Source: DATBIS01 sp036556805 (GTDB lineage: Bacteria; Actinomycetota; UBA4738; HRBIN12). Taken from it: a stretch of DNA of 24,276 nucleotides. The stretch covers positions 1 through 24,276 of the forward strand of contig DATBIS010000030.1 in assembly GCA_036556805.1 (NCBI GenBank). The letters run 5' to 3'. A program made the position numbers and the translations under genes. The notes beneath the pieces were generated by a model. That model was not told the origin of the DNA and did no database searches. It saw only the letters and a list, made by a program, of their open reading frames with translations. This document shows, piece by piece, positions 1-8,255 of the stretch; the stretch's first letter is position 1, and the number at the start of each line of letters is the position of its first letter.

Positions 1-2294
1 GGCTGGTTGAACGGCACGAACACGGCGCCGCGCGCGATGGCCTCGGTGACGCGCGCGGGCAGCTCCGCGCTCCCCGCGTCGGTGCGCACGATCGCGCGCG
101 CGCCGTCGAGGATGCCGGCCGCCGCAGCGTCCGCCGGATGCAGTTCGACGAAGGCCGGCTCCTCGAGCGCGGCCTTCAGCTCGTCGGCGCGACCGGACAG
201 GCGCCCCTCGTCCACGAGCAGGGGATACGTGAACAGCCGCAGGCCCTCAGGCGCCGGCCCGCTCGGGGAAGCCGTCGCCGTCTCCGGGACCGACTCGCGC
301 GGCTCCAGGAGCGTCCCGAGCTCCTCCTGGAGCTCCTCCAGCGACTCGAACCCGAGGTCGCCGCCGCACGCGAGGGCCATCGACGCGAAGATCTCCCAGT
401 CGGGCAGCGCGATCCCCGGGGAGGCACGGAGCGGACGGATGCGCTGACCCCTGCCCTCCCAGGTCGTGAAGTGGCCGTCCTTCTCCACCGGCGCCGCGGC
501 CGGCAGGAACGCGTCCGCGAACGGCTCGAGCGAGCCGAGCTCGAGTGACTGCACGACCTTCACCGCCACGTTCTCGAGGGCGCGTCGCGCGAGCGACGCG
601 TCCGGAACATCGCGCAGCGGGTCGACCCCGACGAGGAACAGGACGTCGATCTCCCGCCGGGCACACGCCTCGAGGATCTCGGTCGCGTTGCGACCGGGAT
701 CGCCGTTCAGGATGGGTCCCCAGATCGACTCGACCTCCGCGCGATCTTCGGGGGCGGTGATGGGCCGGCCGCCGGGCAGCAGCACCGGATGCACCCCGGC
801 GCGCAGCGCGCCGTGGTCGTTCGCGCGGCGGGAGACCAGGCCGATCCTCGCGCCGGTCGCCGTCGCCGCGGCCACGGCCGCGTCGCCGGCGCCCGGCTGG
901 TCCAGCAGCCGCGACCCAACGAGCAGGACGCCGTCGTTGCCGGCCTCGCGCAGCGCCGCGCCGACACGCCCTGCGGGCGTGTCGGCGACCCCCTCGCGGA
1001 TCTCGTCGAGGATGCCGCCCTCGTCCCCGGGCCGGCAGAGGATGTGTCCTGCCACGTCGTGCAGCCGCGTGCGACGCGGATGCACGACCACGATCCGCGC
1101 GCCGCGCGCCGCGGCCTTGCGGAGGCGAAGATGCAGGATCGGCACCTCCTGCTCGGCGTCGAGGCCCACCACGACGATCGCCTTCGCCTGCTCGACCCTG
1201 CGATAGGTGAGCTGCGTGAGCCCCGCCGCCCAGAGCAGCTCGAGCGCGCCGCCCTCGAGGTGCCGGCGGTGGTCGAGGTCGTTCGTGTGGAAGACGGTGC
1301 GCGCGAGCTTCGCGAGCGCATAGGAGTCCTCGTCGGTGAGGCGTCCGCCGGTGAGGAACGCGACGCGCTTTCCCTTCGTCCACGCGGCGATGCGCCCGAA
1401 CACCTCGCCGAACGACGTGGGCTCGAGTCCGCGATCGCGGATGAGCGGGGTCGTGATCCGGTCGGGCGCGTCCGGAGACCGGAACGCGAACCTTCCCTTG
1501 TCGCAGATCCACGCGTCGTTCACCTCGAGGTTGTCGCGCGCGAGCTGCCGCACGATCTCCCCCCGCCGCGTGTCGACCTTCACGTTGCAGCCGGCGCTGC
1601 AGTGCGGGCACACGGAATCGACCGTCGACAAGTCGAACGGCCGCGCGACGAACCGATACGGCGTCGCGGTGAGCGCGCCGACCGGACAGATCTGCACGGT
1701 GTTGCCGCTGAACGGGGACCGGAAGTCCTCCCCGGCCGCGATCGCGACCCGTTCGCCAGCTCCGCGGGCGAACAGCTCGATGAACCGGTCGCCGGAGATC
1801 TCGTCGCAGAACCGCGTGCATCGCGCGCACAGGACGCATCGTTCGCGATCGAGGCCGACGAGGGGCGACAGCGCGATCGGCTTCTCGTACACGCGCTTCG
1901 CCTCGCGATACCGGCTCTCCCCCGGGCCGAACGCCATCGCCTGGTCCTGCAGCGGGCACTCGCCGCCGCGGTCGCAGATCGGGCAGTCGAGCGGGTGGTT
2001 CAGGAGCAGGAACTCGAGGTTCGCGACCTGCGCGTCTCGCGCCTTGTCGCTCGTGTTCTGCGTGTGCACGACCATGCCGGGCGCCACCGCCGACGTGCAC
2101 GACGTGAAGAGCTTCGCCTGGCCCTCGACCTCCACGTAGCACTGCCGGCACGCGCCCACCGGCGCCAGGAACGGGTGGTCGCAGAAGCGCGGGATCTCGA
2201 CGCCGAGCTGCTCGGCCGCGCGGATGATGAGCGTGCCCTTCGGCACGGTCACCTCCTTGCCGTCGATCGAGAGCGTGACGAGCTCGGCGCTCAC
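1..2294 (-). CDS. nuoG: NADH-quinone oxidoreductase subunit G (partial, C-terminal end off window)
   Basis: This is the iron-sulfur subunit of the peripheral arm of complex I, which passes electrons from NuoF towards NuoI/NuoB. About 764 codons are visible; the frame is still open at the left edge, so the C-terminus is missing. In order it shows an N-terminal 2Fe-2S ferredoxin domain (C38, C49, C52, C66), the His/Cys site for N5 (H100, C104, C107, C113), a CxxCxxCxxxC four-iron site in the RERCVLC region, and then C-x2-C-x3-C-x27-C (C229, C232, C236, C264), the signature of the extra N7 cluster. A molybdopterin-oxidoreductase-like domain follows. The GTG start at 2294 overlaps the nuoF stop as GTGA and has GGAGG seven bases upstream. 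Related NuoG/Nqo3 proteins are about 780-900 residues, so little is likely to be lost. Confidence 0.96.
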   Translation of the reverse strand, partial: MSAELVTLSIDGKEVTVPKGTLIIRAAEQLGVEIPRFCDHPFLAPVGACRQCYVEVEGQAKLFTSCTSAVAPGMVVHTQNTSDKARDAQVANLEFLLLNHPLDCPICDRGGECPLQDQAMAFGPGESRYREAKRVYEKPIALSPLVGLDRERCVLCARCTRFCDEISGDRFIELFARGAGERVAIAAGEDFRSPFSGNTVQICPVGALTATPYRFVARPFDLSTVDSVCPHCSAGCNVKVDTRRGEIVRQLARDNLEVNDAWICDKGRFAFRSPDAPDRITTPLIRDRGLEPTSFGEVFGRIAAWTKGKRVAFLTGGRLTDEDSYALAKLARTVFHTNDLDHRRHLEGGALELLWAAGLTQLTYRRVEQAKAIVVVGLDAEQEVPILHLRLRKAAARGARIVVVHPRRTRLHDVAGHILCRPGDEGGILDEIREGVADTPAGRVGAALREAGNDGVLLVGSRLLDQPGAGDAAVAAATATGARIGLVSRRANDHGALRAGVHPVLLPGGRPITAPEDRAEVESIWGPILNGDPGRNATEILEACARREIDVLFLVGVDPLRDVPDASLARRALENVAVKVVQSLELGSLEPFADAFLPAAAPVEKDGHFTTWEGRGQRIRPLRASPGIALPDWEIFASMALACGGDLGFESLEELQEELGTLLEPRESVPETATASPSGPAPEGLRLFTYPLLVDEGRLSGRADELKAALEEPAFVELHPADAAAAGILDGARAIVRTDAGSAELPARVTEAIARGAVFVPFNQ

Positions 2295-3601
2295 GACGCG
2301 GCCTCCGCGACGACGGGAGCGCCGGGTCCGATGCCGGTGACCGGACAGCGGCCCTCGCGCACGTGCGCCTCGTACTCGTCCATGAAGTGCGCGAGCGTCG
2401 AGGAGATCGGCGACACGGCGCCGTCGGCGAGCGCGCAGAACGCGCGGAAGAGGATGTTGTCCCCCATCTCGCCCATCAGCGGGAGGTCCTCCTCCCGTCC
2501 GTAGCCCTCCTCGATGCGGCCGAGCACGCGCGTCGCCCACCACGTCCCCTCGCGGCACGGCGTGCACTTGCCGCACGACTCGTGAGCGTAGAACTCGACG
2601 AGCCGGCGGGCCGCCTCGACCATGCAGTCGGTCTCGTCGAGCACCATCACGGCGCCGGTGCCGAGCAGTGACCCCGCGGCCTGGATCGACTCGAAGTCGA
2701 GGCCGACCTCGAGGTGGCCCGCGGTGAGGAACGGGGTCGAGGAGCCGCCCGGCGTCCAGGCCTTCAGGCCCTTCCCGCCGAGCACGCCGCCGCCGAACTC
2801 CTCGAGGAGCACGCGGAACGGGGTCCCGAGCGGCAGCTCGTAGTTCCCCGGCCGTTCGACCTTGCCCGAGAGCGTGAACATCTTCGTGCCGGGCGCCTTC
2901 TCGGTGCCCATCGAACGGAACCAGTCGGCGCCGTGGTTCACGATGTGCGGGACGTTGCAGAGCGTCTCGACGTTGTTGATGACGGTGGGCGAGGCGTACA
3001 GCCCCTCGACCGCCGGGAACGGCGGGCGGAGCCTCGGCTGCCCGCGGAAGCCTTCCAGCGAGGAGAGCAACGCCGTCTCCTCGCCGCAGATGTAGGCGCC
3101 CGCGCCGCGGTGCAGGATGACGTCGACGCGCTTGCCGCTGCCGAGCACGTCGGCGCCGAAGTAGCCGCCCGCGTACGCCTCGTGGATCGCTCGCTGCAGC
3201 ACCGTGCCGGGCCAGAGGAACTCGCCTCGGCAGTACACGAACACGGTCTCGCACCGGACGGCGAGCGCGGCGATCGCCGACCCTTCCAGCAGCTGGTGGG
3301 GCTCGCGCTCGACGAGCTCGCGGTTGTTCGCCGTGCCGGGCTCGGACTCGTCGAAGTTCACCGTCACGTACGTGGGCTTTCCGGTGTCCTGCGGGACGAA
3401 CGACCACTTCATGCCGGTGGGGAAGCCGGCGCCGCCTCGGCCGCGAAGCCCCGACGCCTTCACGAGGTCGATGAGCGCGGCCGGTTCCATCTCGAGGGCG
3501 GTGCGGAGCGCCTGGTAGCCGCCCGCGGCCACGTAGCCGTCGAGCGGAATCACCGACTCGTCGCCCCAGTGCGCCGTGATGACCTTCGGGTACTCCGTCA
3601 C
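2291..3601 (-). CDS. nuoF: NADH-quinone oxidoreductase subunit F (51 kDa, NADH/FMN-binding)
   Basis: NuoF oxidises NADH with FMN and feeds the iron-sulfur chain of complex I. At 436 residues it has the normal family length. Visible motifs are the Gly-rich nucleotide loop GRGGAGFPTG (residues 54-63), the FDESEPGT segment (83-90), GAGAYICGEETAL (FMN region) and the N3 four-iron site with C343, C346, C349 and C389. The open frame extends far upstream over nuoE, but that part reads as out-of-frame Arg-rich sequence. I chose GTG at 3601 because it starts at VTEYPKV, overlaps the nuoE stop as GTGA, and has GGGGGAG five bases upstream. It is translationally coupled to nuoE and nuoG on either side. 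Confidence 0.97.
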   Translation of the reverse strand: MTEYPKVITAHWGDESVIPLDGYVAAGGYQALRTALEMEPAALIDLVKASGLRGRGGAGFPTGMKWSFVPQDTGKPTYVTVNFDESEPGTANNRELVEREPHQLLEGSAIAALAVRCETVFVYCRGEFLWPGTVLQRAIHEAYAGGYFGADVLGSGKRVDVILHRGAGAYICGEETALLSSLEGFRGQPRLRPPFPAVEGLYASPTVINNVETLCNVPHIVNHGADWFRSMGTEKAPGTKMFTLSGKVERPGNYELPLGTPFRVLLEEFGGGVLGGKGLKAWTPGGSSTPFLTAGHLEVGLDFESIQAAGSLLGTGAVMVLDETDCMVEAARRLVEFYAHESCGKCTPCREGTWWATRVLGRIEEGYGREEDLPLMGEMGDNILFRAFCALADGAVSPISSTLAHFMDEYEAHVREGRCPVTGIGPGAPVVAEAAS

Positions 3602-4167
3602 GCGGGCTCCCCCTCGAGTCCGGCGAGCACGCGCGAGGCGTGGCGGAAGTCGCGCATCGCGGGTCCGCGCGACGGCTGCGGCACCTCGCCCTGCTGCAGC
3701 GACTCGATCATCTCCGCCATGCGCTCGGGCGTGACGTCGTCGTGATACGCGAAGTCGACCGTCACGACCGGCGCGTGCTCGCACGCGCCGAGACACTCCT
3801 CCTCGTGCAGGGTCACGAGCTCGTCGGGGGTGAGCTCCGCACCGTGCTCCACCTCGAGCGCGTGGTGCGCGGCCTCGTAGACGTCCTTCGCCCCACGCAG
3901 CGCGCACGCGAGGTTCGTGCACACCGTCACGACATGGCGCCCGGTCGGGCGGAGCCGCAGCATGGTGTAGAAGGACGCCACGGCCTCGACTTCGGCCGTG
4001 CGGAGGCCGAGCAGGCCGGCGACCTCCTGCAGCGCCTCGCGGGTGACGCTCCCCTCGACCGACTGCGCGAGGTACAGCAGCGGCATCACCGCCGATCGCT
4101 CCCGGCCGGTCGGGTACCGCGCGACGATCGAGCGCGCGTCCTCGAGCACCGCACCCTCGAAGATCAC
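3598..4167 (-). CDS. nuoE: NADH-quinone oxidoreductase subunit E (24 kDa, 2Fe-2S)
   Basis: NuoE is the thioredoxin-fold 2Fe-2S subunit (cluster N1a) that sits beside NuoF in the NADH-oxidising module. Ligands are visible as C83-x4-C88 and C125-x3-C129. The protein has 189 residues, slightly longer than many homologues because of an Arg/Pro-containing tail of about 30 residues after the cluster domain. The GTG start at 4167 overlaps the nuoD stop codon as GTGA; only a G-rich stretch precedes it, so initiation is probably by translational coupling. Neighbours are nuoD upstream and nuoF downstream in the usual nuo order. Confidence 0.96.
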   Translation of the reverse strand: MIFEGAVLEDARSIVARYPTGRERSAVMPLLYLAQSVEGSVTREALQEVAGLLGLRTAEVEAVASFYTMLRLRPTGRHVVTVCTNLACALRGAKDVYEAAHHALEVEHGAELTPDELVTLHEEECLGACEHAPVVTVDFAYHDDVTPERMAEMIESLQQGEVPQPSRGPAMRDFRHASRVLAGLEGEPA

Positions 4168-5438
4168 CGGTCGACGCCCCCCATCACGGGGTCGATCGAA
4201 GCGATCGCGGCGATCGCGTCGGCGACGAGCCCGCCCTCGACCATCGCGGCGGTCGCCTGCAGGTTCGAGAACGACGGATCGCGGATCTTCACGCGGTAGG
4301 GACGGTGCTCACCGTTCGACACGACGTAGAAGCCCAGCTCGCCGCGCGGGGATTCGACGGTCTGGTACACCTCGCCGGGCGGGACGTGGACGCCCTCGGT
4401 CACCATCTTGAAGTGATGGATGAGGGCCTCCATCGACTCCTCCATGATGTGGTGGATGTACGCGGGGTCGTTCCCGATGCCGTCGGGGCCCACCGAGAGC
4501 CTCGCCGGCCAGCCCACCTTCGTGTCCTCCACCATCACGGGCCCCGGCTCCTCGAGGCGCTCGAGGCACTGCTCGGCGATGCGCAGCGACTGCCGCATCT
4601 CGTCGACGCGCACGGCGAATCGCGCGTAGGCGTCGGCTTCGGTGCGGGTGACCACGTCGAAGTCGTAGGTCTCGTAGCCGGAGTACGGCTCGTCCTTGCG
4701 GAGGTCCGCCGGGACGCCGGCCGCGCGCAGCATCGGGCCCGTCACGCCGTACGCGAGGCAGTCCTCGGCCGACAGGTGTCCGATGCCGACATTGCGCTCG
4801 ACCCAGATGGGGTTCTCGGAGAGGATGCTCTCGTACTCGGAGATTCTCCCGGGCATCACGTCGAGGAAGCGACGAACCTGCGCGTCGCCGCCATCCGGCA
4901 GGTCCATCACGACGCCGCCGACGCGGACGTACGCGTGGTTCATCCGCAAGCCGGTCGCCGCCTCGAAGATGTCGAGGATCACCTCGCGCTCGCGGAAGCC
5001 ATAGAGCATCACCGAGATCGCGCCGAGCTCGAGCGCGCTCGTCGCGAGCCACACGAGATGCGACGAGACGCGGTTCAGCTCGTTGAACAGGACCCGGAGC
5101 ACCTGCGCGCGCGGCGGCGCCTCGATCCCGAGCAGGCGCTCGACCGCCAGGCAGTAGCCGAGCTCGTTCGCGAACGGCGCGAGGTAGTCGGCGCGCGTCA
5201 CGTACGTCACGCCCTGCTGCCACGTGCGGTATTCGACGTTCTTCTCGATCCCGGTGTGGAGGTAGCCGATCACGGGCTTGCATGCGACGACGGTCTCGCC
5301 GTCGAGCTCCAGCAGGAGGCGCAGCACCCCGTGCGTCGAGGGGTGCTGCGGACCCATGTTGATGATCATGGTCTCCTGGCGGATCTCGCCCGAGTCCCCT
5401 CCCGTGGTCTCGGCCGCCGGCTCCAGGAGCTCGCTCAC
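4164..5438 (-). CDS. nuoD: NADH-quinone oxidoreductase subunit D (49 kDa)
   Basis: NuoD forms the quinone-binding cavity of complex I together with NuoB and belongs to the NiFe-hydrogenase large-subunit fold. The protein has 424 residues from GTG at 5438, a normal length. The N-terminal signature GPQHPSTHG (29-37) and the TRADYLAPFANE segment (81-92) are present. His36 and Tyr85 align with the quinone-headgroup ligands His38 and Tyr87 of Thermus Nqo4. A longer open frame upstream lies over nuoC out of frame and was not used. The start overlaps the nuoC stop as GTGA. No strong Shine-Dalgarno is visible, which fits coupled reinitiation. NuoC and NuoD are separate here, not fused as in E. coli. 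Confidence 0.97.
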   Translation of the reverse strand: MSELLEPAAETTGGDSGEIRQETMIINMGPQHPSTHGVLRLLLELDGETVVACKPVIGYLHTGIEKNVEYRTWQQGVTYVTRADYLAPFANELGYCLAVERLLGIEAPPRAQVLRVLFNELNRVSSHLVWLATSALELGAISVMLYGFREREVILDIFEAATGLRMNHAYVRVGGVVMDLPDGGDAQVRRFLDVMPGRISEYESILSENPIWVERNVGIGHLSAEDCLAYGVTGPMLRAAGVPADLRKDEPYSGYETYDFDVVTRTEADAYARFAVRVDEMRQSLRIAEQCLERLEEPGPVMVEDTKVGWPARLSVGPDGIGNDPAYIHHIMEESMEALIHHFKMVTEGVHVPPGEVYQTVESPRGELGFYVVSNGEHRPYRVKIRDPSFSNLQATAAMVEGGLVADAIAAIASIDPVMGGVDR

Positions 5439-5935
5439 ATCGTCGTCCGTTCGTCGACCGGGGGGATGAACGCGCCGTGGAACCGCGTGTCGACGCCGCC
5501 GAGCTCCTCGTCCTTCCGGAGGGGGTGGCCCTCCCAGTCGTCCGGCAGGAGGATCCGCGTGAGGTCGGGATGCCCGTCGAACGCGATCCCGTAGAAGTCC
5601 CACACCTCGCGTTCGTGCCAGTCGGCGGCCGGCAGGAACGGCGTGATCGACGGCACGTGGGGCTCCGATGAGGGCACGCCCACCTTCACGCGGACGCGAT
5701 GGTGGTGCTCGGTCGACCGCAGCTCGTACGACAGCCAGAAGCGCGGCTCCTGACCCGGCCAGTCCGTCGCGGTCACCGACGACAGGAAGTCGAACCGCAG
5801 CCCGGGCTCGGCCTCGAGCCAGGCGAGCGCGTCCACCAGCTGACCTCGTTCGGTGAAGACGGTGACCTCGTCGCGCGCGAGCTGGACGTCCTCGAACCGA
5901 GCGCGCGCGCGTTCCGCGAGCTCCGCCGGGCTCAC
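5435..5935 (-). CDS. nuoC: NADH-quinone oxidoreductase subunit C (30 kDa)
   Basis: NuoC is the 30 kDa peripheral-arm subunit that scaffolds NuoD. The protein has 166 residues from GTG at 5935; the longer open frame reaching 6322 is nuoB read out of frame. The family signature lies at 107-141: HEREVWDFYGI, then GHPDLTRIL, then DWEGHPLRKD. WDFYGI replaces the commoner YDMFGI, a conservative change. The start overlaps the nuoB stop as GTGA and the stop overlaps the nuoD start in the same way. The N-terminal half is less conserved, as usual for this family. Confidence 0.95.
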   Translation of the reverse strand: MSPAELAERARARFEDVQLARDEVTVFTERGQLVDALAWLEAEPGLRFDFLSSVTATDWPGQEPRFWLSYELRSTEHHHRVRVKVGVPSSEPHVPSITPFLPAADWHEREVWDFYGIAFDGHPDLTRILLPDDWEGHPLRKDEELGGVDTRFHGAFIPPVDERTTM

Positions 5936-6450
5936 TTGAAGGTCCCCGTCGTGCGCACCTTCTCGTGCAGCTTCAGGATGCCGAACATCAGCATCTCGGG
6001 CTTCGGAGGACACCCGGGCACGTACACGTCGACCGGCACGATCGTGTCGACGCCCTGCACGATCGCGTAGTTCGTGAACATGCCGCCGGCAGACGCGCAC
6101 ACGCCCATCGAGATGACCCACTTCGGGTCGGGCATCTGGTCGTAGATCCGGCGGAGGACCGGCGCCATCTTCTGCGAGACGCGCCCCGCGACGATCATGA
6201 GGTCGGCCTGTCGCGGCGAGGCTCGAAAGAGTTCCATCCCCCAGCGCGACAGGTCGTACTTCCCCGCGCCGGTCGACATCATCTCGATCGCGCAGCACGC
6301 GAGGCCGAACGTCGCCGGCCACATCGACTGCTTGCGCGCCCAGCCGACCGCGCGGTCGATCCGTGTCAACAGGACGCCGCGCTCGACCTCCTCCTCGACC
6401 TCCTCGGGGGTCTTGCCGAGGTGCACGCCCTCGCGCCGCTCAACCGGCAT
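5932..6450 (-). CDS. nuoB: NADH-quinone oxidoreductase subunit B (PSST, cluster N2)
   Basis: NuoB carries the terminal four-iron cluster N2 that reduces quinone. It has 172 residues. The four ligands are all visible: the tandem C52-C53, C118 in the GVCASAGG loop, and C147 in VPGCPPKPE. The ATG start at 6450 lies inside the end of nuoA (11-base overlap) and has a full GAGGAGG at 6457-6463, six bases upstream, making this one of the best ribosome sites in the operon. The first 25 residues are charged and acidic, a small extension before the conserved RIDRAVGWARKQSMWP region. Confidence 0.97.
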   Translation of the reverse strand: MPVERREGVHLGKTPEEVEEEVERGVLLTRIDRAVGWARKQSMWPATFGLACCAIEMMSTGAGKYDLSRWGMELFRASPRQADLMIVAGRVSQKMAPVLRRIYDQMPDPKWVISMGVCASAGGMFTNYAIVQGVDTIVPVDVYVPGCPPKPEMLMFGILKLHEKVRTTGTFK

Positions 6451-6856
6451 GCGCGGCCTCCTCGAGCTCGGCGAGCGCCTCCGCCTTGGACTCGCGCGGC
6501 CCCGGCGCCACGCCCTGGCCCTCGGACCAGTCGAGCCCGCCCGAACGCCAGACGTACACGTACGCGACGAACACGAGCGCGATGAAGATCGCCATCTCCA
6601 CCAGGCCGAACACGCCGAGCTGCCGGAACGTGATCGCCCAGGGGAACAAGAAGATCGTCTCGATGTCGAAGATGATGAAGAGCATCGCGACGACGTAGAA
6701 CTTCACGCTGAACCGCTCGCCCTTCGGCAGCCGCACCGGCTCGTTGCCGCACTCGTACGCCGACAGCTTCACGGGGTTCGGGTGGTGCGGGCGGAACAGA
6801 CGCGACACGACCAACGAGGCAACCGCGAACACGAGCGCGAGCGCCGCGAGCACCAC
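6440..6856 (-). CDS. nuoA: NADH-quinone oxidoreductase subunit A (membrane)
   Basis: NuoA is a three-helix membrane subunit at the junction of the two arms of complex I. Helices lie roughly at residues 1-18, 50-74 and 78-103 of the 138-residue reading from GTG 6856. The conserved loop SAYECGNEP (32-40) and the FDIETIFLFPWA segment are clear. The coordinates use the first canonical start, but the true protein probably begins further upstream. The in-frame residues LGDYLPI just before it look like the normal NuoA N-terminus, and the only good Shine-Dalgarno (6890-6897) is 33 bases from this GTG but 6 bases from an ACG at 6883 and 12 from a CTG at 6877. It overlaps nuoB by 11 bases. Confidence 0.92.
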   Translation of the reverse strand: MVLAALALVFAVASLVVSRLFRPHHPNPVKLSAYECGNEPVRLPKGERFSVKFYVVAMLFIIFDIETIFLFPWAITFRQLGVFGLVEMAIFIALVFVAYVYVWRSGGLDWSEGQGVAPGPRESKAEALAELEEAAHAG

Positions 6857-6889
6857 GATCGGCAGGTAGTCGCCCAGGGACGTGGTCGG

Positions 6890-6897
6890 CCTCCCCC
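6890..6897 (-). promoter_or_regulatory. Shine-Dalgarno for nuoA, pointing to an upstream non-canonical start
   Basis: On the minus strand this reads GGGGGAGG and overlaps the stop codon of the upstream flavoprotein. It is the only strong ribosome site near nuoA. Its spacing favours initiation at ACG 6883 (6 bases) or CTG 6877 (12 bases) over GTG 6856 (33 bases). Confidence 0.6.
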
Positions 6898-8147
6898 TAC
6901 CGCGCCCCCGCGAGGCGCTCGGCCACGTAGAACAGCCGGTCCTTGCGGTCGCCGTCCTTGCCGTCGGTGAGGTTCGCGAGCATGCGCATCGCGAACGTCA
7001 TCACGGTCGAGTTCGGCAACAGGTGCCTCGTGGCGCGGGCCATGATCGCCGGATGCCCGATGAGGTTCGCGAAACCGCGCCCCAGGCGGAAGTACGGCTC
7101 GTACCGGTCTCGCACGAGCTGCGGGTAGGTCGCGGCGATCGCCGCCCGGTCCCGCACGAGGGCCTCGTGCACCACCTCGGCGGCGAGCTCGCCGGTCTCC
7201 ATCGCGTACGCGATGCCCTCGCCGTTGAACGGGTTCACCGCCCCGGCGGCATCGCCGATCAGGAGCATCCCCGGCACGGCGAGCGGCGAGCGGTTGAAGC
7301 CCATGGGGAGCGGTCCCGAGAGCGGCTTGCCGACGGCGGTCTCCTCGGAGAACCCCCACGACGGGGGCAGCATCGCGGCGAACGCGTCGAACACGCGCTG
7401 CGCGGAGACGTTCTTGAAGCTCTTCGAGGTGTTGAGGAGCCCCGCGCCCAGGTTGATCGTTCCGTCGGCGAGGGGGAACAGCCAGCCGTAGCCCGGGAGC
7501 AGCACATCCCCCTCCCACAGGTCCAGCCACGACTCCAGCCAGGGGCCCGGGTGATGGTCCGCCGCGTAGTAGCGCCGCGCGGCGATCCCGAGCGGTCGGG
7601 AGTCGTCACGTCGCACGCCCGCGGGCTTCGCGAACCGCGAAGCCGCGCCGTCGGCGGCGATCACGAACCGCGCCTCCACCGAGCGCCCGGGCTCCTTGCG
7701 GTCCTCCGCGTTGCGGATCCGCGCGCCGGTGACCCAGCCGTCGCGCACGATCGGCTCGATGGCCTCGGTGCGCTCGAGCAGCCGCGCGCCACCCTTCTGT
7801 GCGCGCGCGGCAAGGACCGCGTCGAAGTCGTGCCGCGTTCGCGTGAGCCCGAAGTCCGGCCAGCTGCGCAGCTCCGGCCACGGCAGCTCGATCATGTCGG
7901 TACGCGAGTACACGCGGAGGCCCACGACGCGCTCGAAGCCCGGGTCGGCCGGATCGACGCCCATCTTCATCATCGCGACGACGCCTCGGGGCGTGAGGCC
8001 GTCGCCGCACACCTTCTCGCGCGGGAACGCCGAACGCTCGAGCAGCGTCACGTCGACGCCGTGGCGGGCGAGATGGTAGGCGGCCGCCGAACCCCCGGGG
8101 CCTGCGCCCACGACGAGGACGTCGGTCTGCATCGCCCGTTCGGTCAC
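6897..8147 (-). CDS. Geranylgeranyl-reductase-family FAD-dependent oxidoreductase
   Basis: This is a flavoprotein predicted to reduce double bonds of isoprenoid chains. It has a dinucleotide-binding GAGPGG (residues 14-19), the family's PREKVCGDGL segment, the aromatic YGWLFP plus downstream GAG motif typical of geranylgeranyl reductases, and a second FAD signature IGDAAGAVNPFNGEG. The length (416 residues) is normal. GTG at 8147 was chosen because GGGGGAG lies just upstream (3-base spacing, short); TTG 8168 and ATG 8130-8132 are alternatives. It is the first gene after the Rex operators, and nuoA follows with its ribosome site on this gene's stop. A polyprenyl synthase lies just upstream. 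I infer menaquinone side-chain saturation, as for mycobacterial MenJ; a role in other isoprenoid lipids cannot be excluded. Confidence 0.88.
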   Translation of the reverse strand: MTERAMQTDVLVVGAGPGGSAAAYHLARHGVDVTLLERSAFPREKVCGDGLTPRGVVAMMKMGVDPADPGFERVVGLRVYSRTDMIELPWPELRSWPDFGLTRTRHDFDAVLAARAQKGGARLLERTEAIEPIVRDGWVTGARIRNAEDRKEPGRSVEARFVIAADGAASRFAKPAGVRRDDSRPLGIAARRYYAADHHPGPWLESWLDLWEGDVLLPGYGWLFPLADGTINLGAGLLNTSKSFKNVSAQRVFDAFAAMLPPSWGFSEETAVGKPLSGPLPMGFNRSPLAVPGMLLIGDAAGAVNPFNGEGIAYAMETGELAAEVVHEALVRDRAAIAATYPQLVRDRYEPYFRLGRGFANLIGHPAIMARATRHLLPNSTVMTFAMRMLANLTDGKDGDRKDRLFYVAERLAGAR

Positions 8148-8202
8148 TCGCTCCCCCTCAGGGTGCAACCGGCCGTGACGTCCTCACACCGCCCGCGGCG
8201 CA

Positions 8203-8218
8203 TGTGAAAACTTTCACA
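8203..8218. promoter_or_regulatory. Rex-type operator, start-proximal site of the nuo operon
   Basis: TGTGAAAACTTTCACA is an inverted repeat with 7-base arms. All 12 outer positions match the Streptomyces Rex consensus TGTGAACGCGTTCACA; the centre differs. It overlaps the transcription start expected from the -35/-10 pair at 8224-8252, a usual place for a repressor. Confidence 0.7.
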
Positions 8219-8223
8219 AGCCG

Positions 8224-8252
8224 AATCTACCCGCTCGTGAACCCGTTCACAA
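8224..8252 (-). promoter_or_regulatory. Candidate promoter of the flavoprotein-nuo operon
   Basis: On the minus strand TTGTGA (8252-8247) and TAGATT (8229-8224) are separated by 17 bases, each a 4/6 match to the vegetative consensus. The -35 box lies in the distal Rex-type operator and the expected start near 8217 lies in the proximal one, leaving a leader of about 70 bases before GTG 8147. The operator overlap makes this more credible than the hexamers alone. Confidence 0.5.
8236..8251. promoter_or_regulatory. Rex-type operator, distal site of the nuo operon
   Basis: CGTGAACCCGTTCACA matches the Streptomyces Rex consensus at 14 of 16 positions. Its centre is 33 bases (about three helical turns) from the centre of the site at 8203-8218, so two Rex dimers could bind the same face of the DNA. 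It covers the candidate -35 box of the nuo operon. Confidence 0.75.
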
Positions 8253-8255
8253 AGC

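Noticed and set aside
247..2151. A 634-codon minus-strand frame in the nuoG region
   Set aside because: It is nuoG in the wrong frame; the frame from GTG 2294 carries all cluster motifs.
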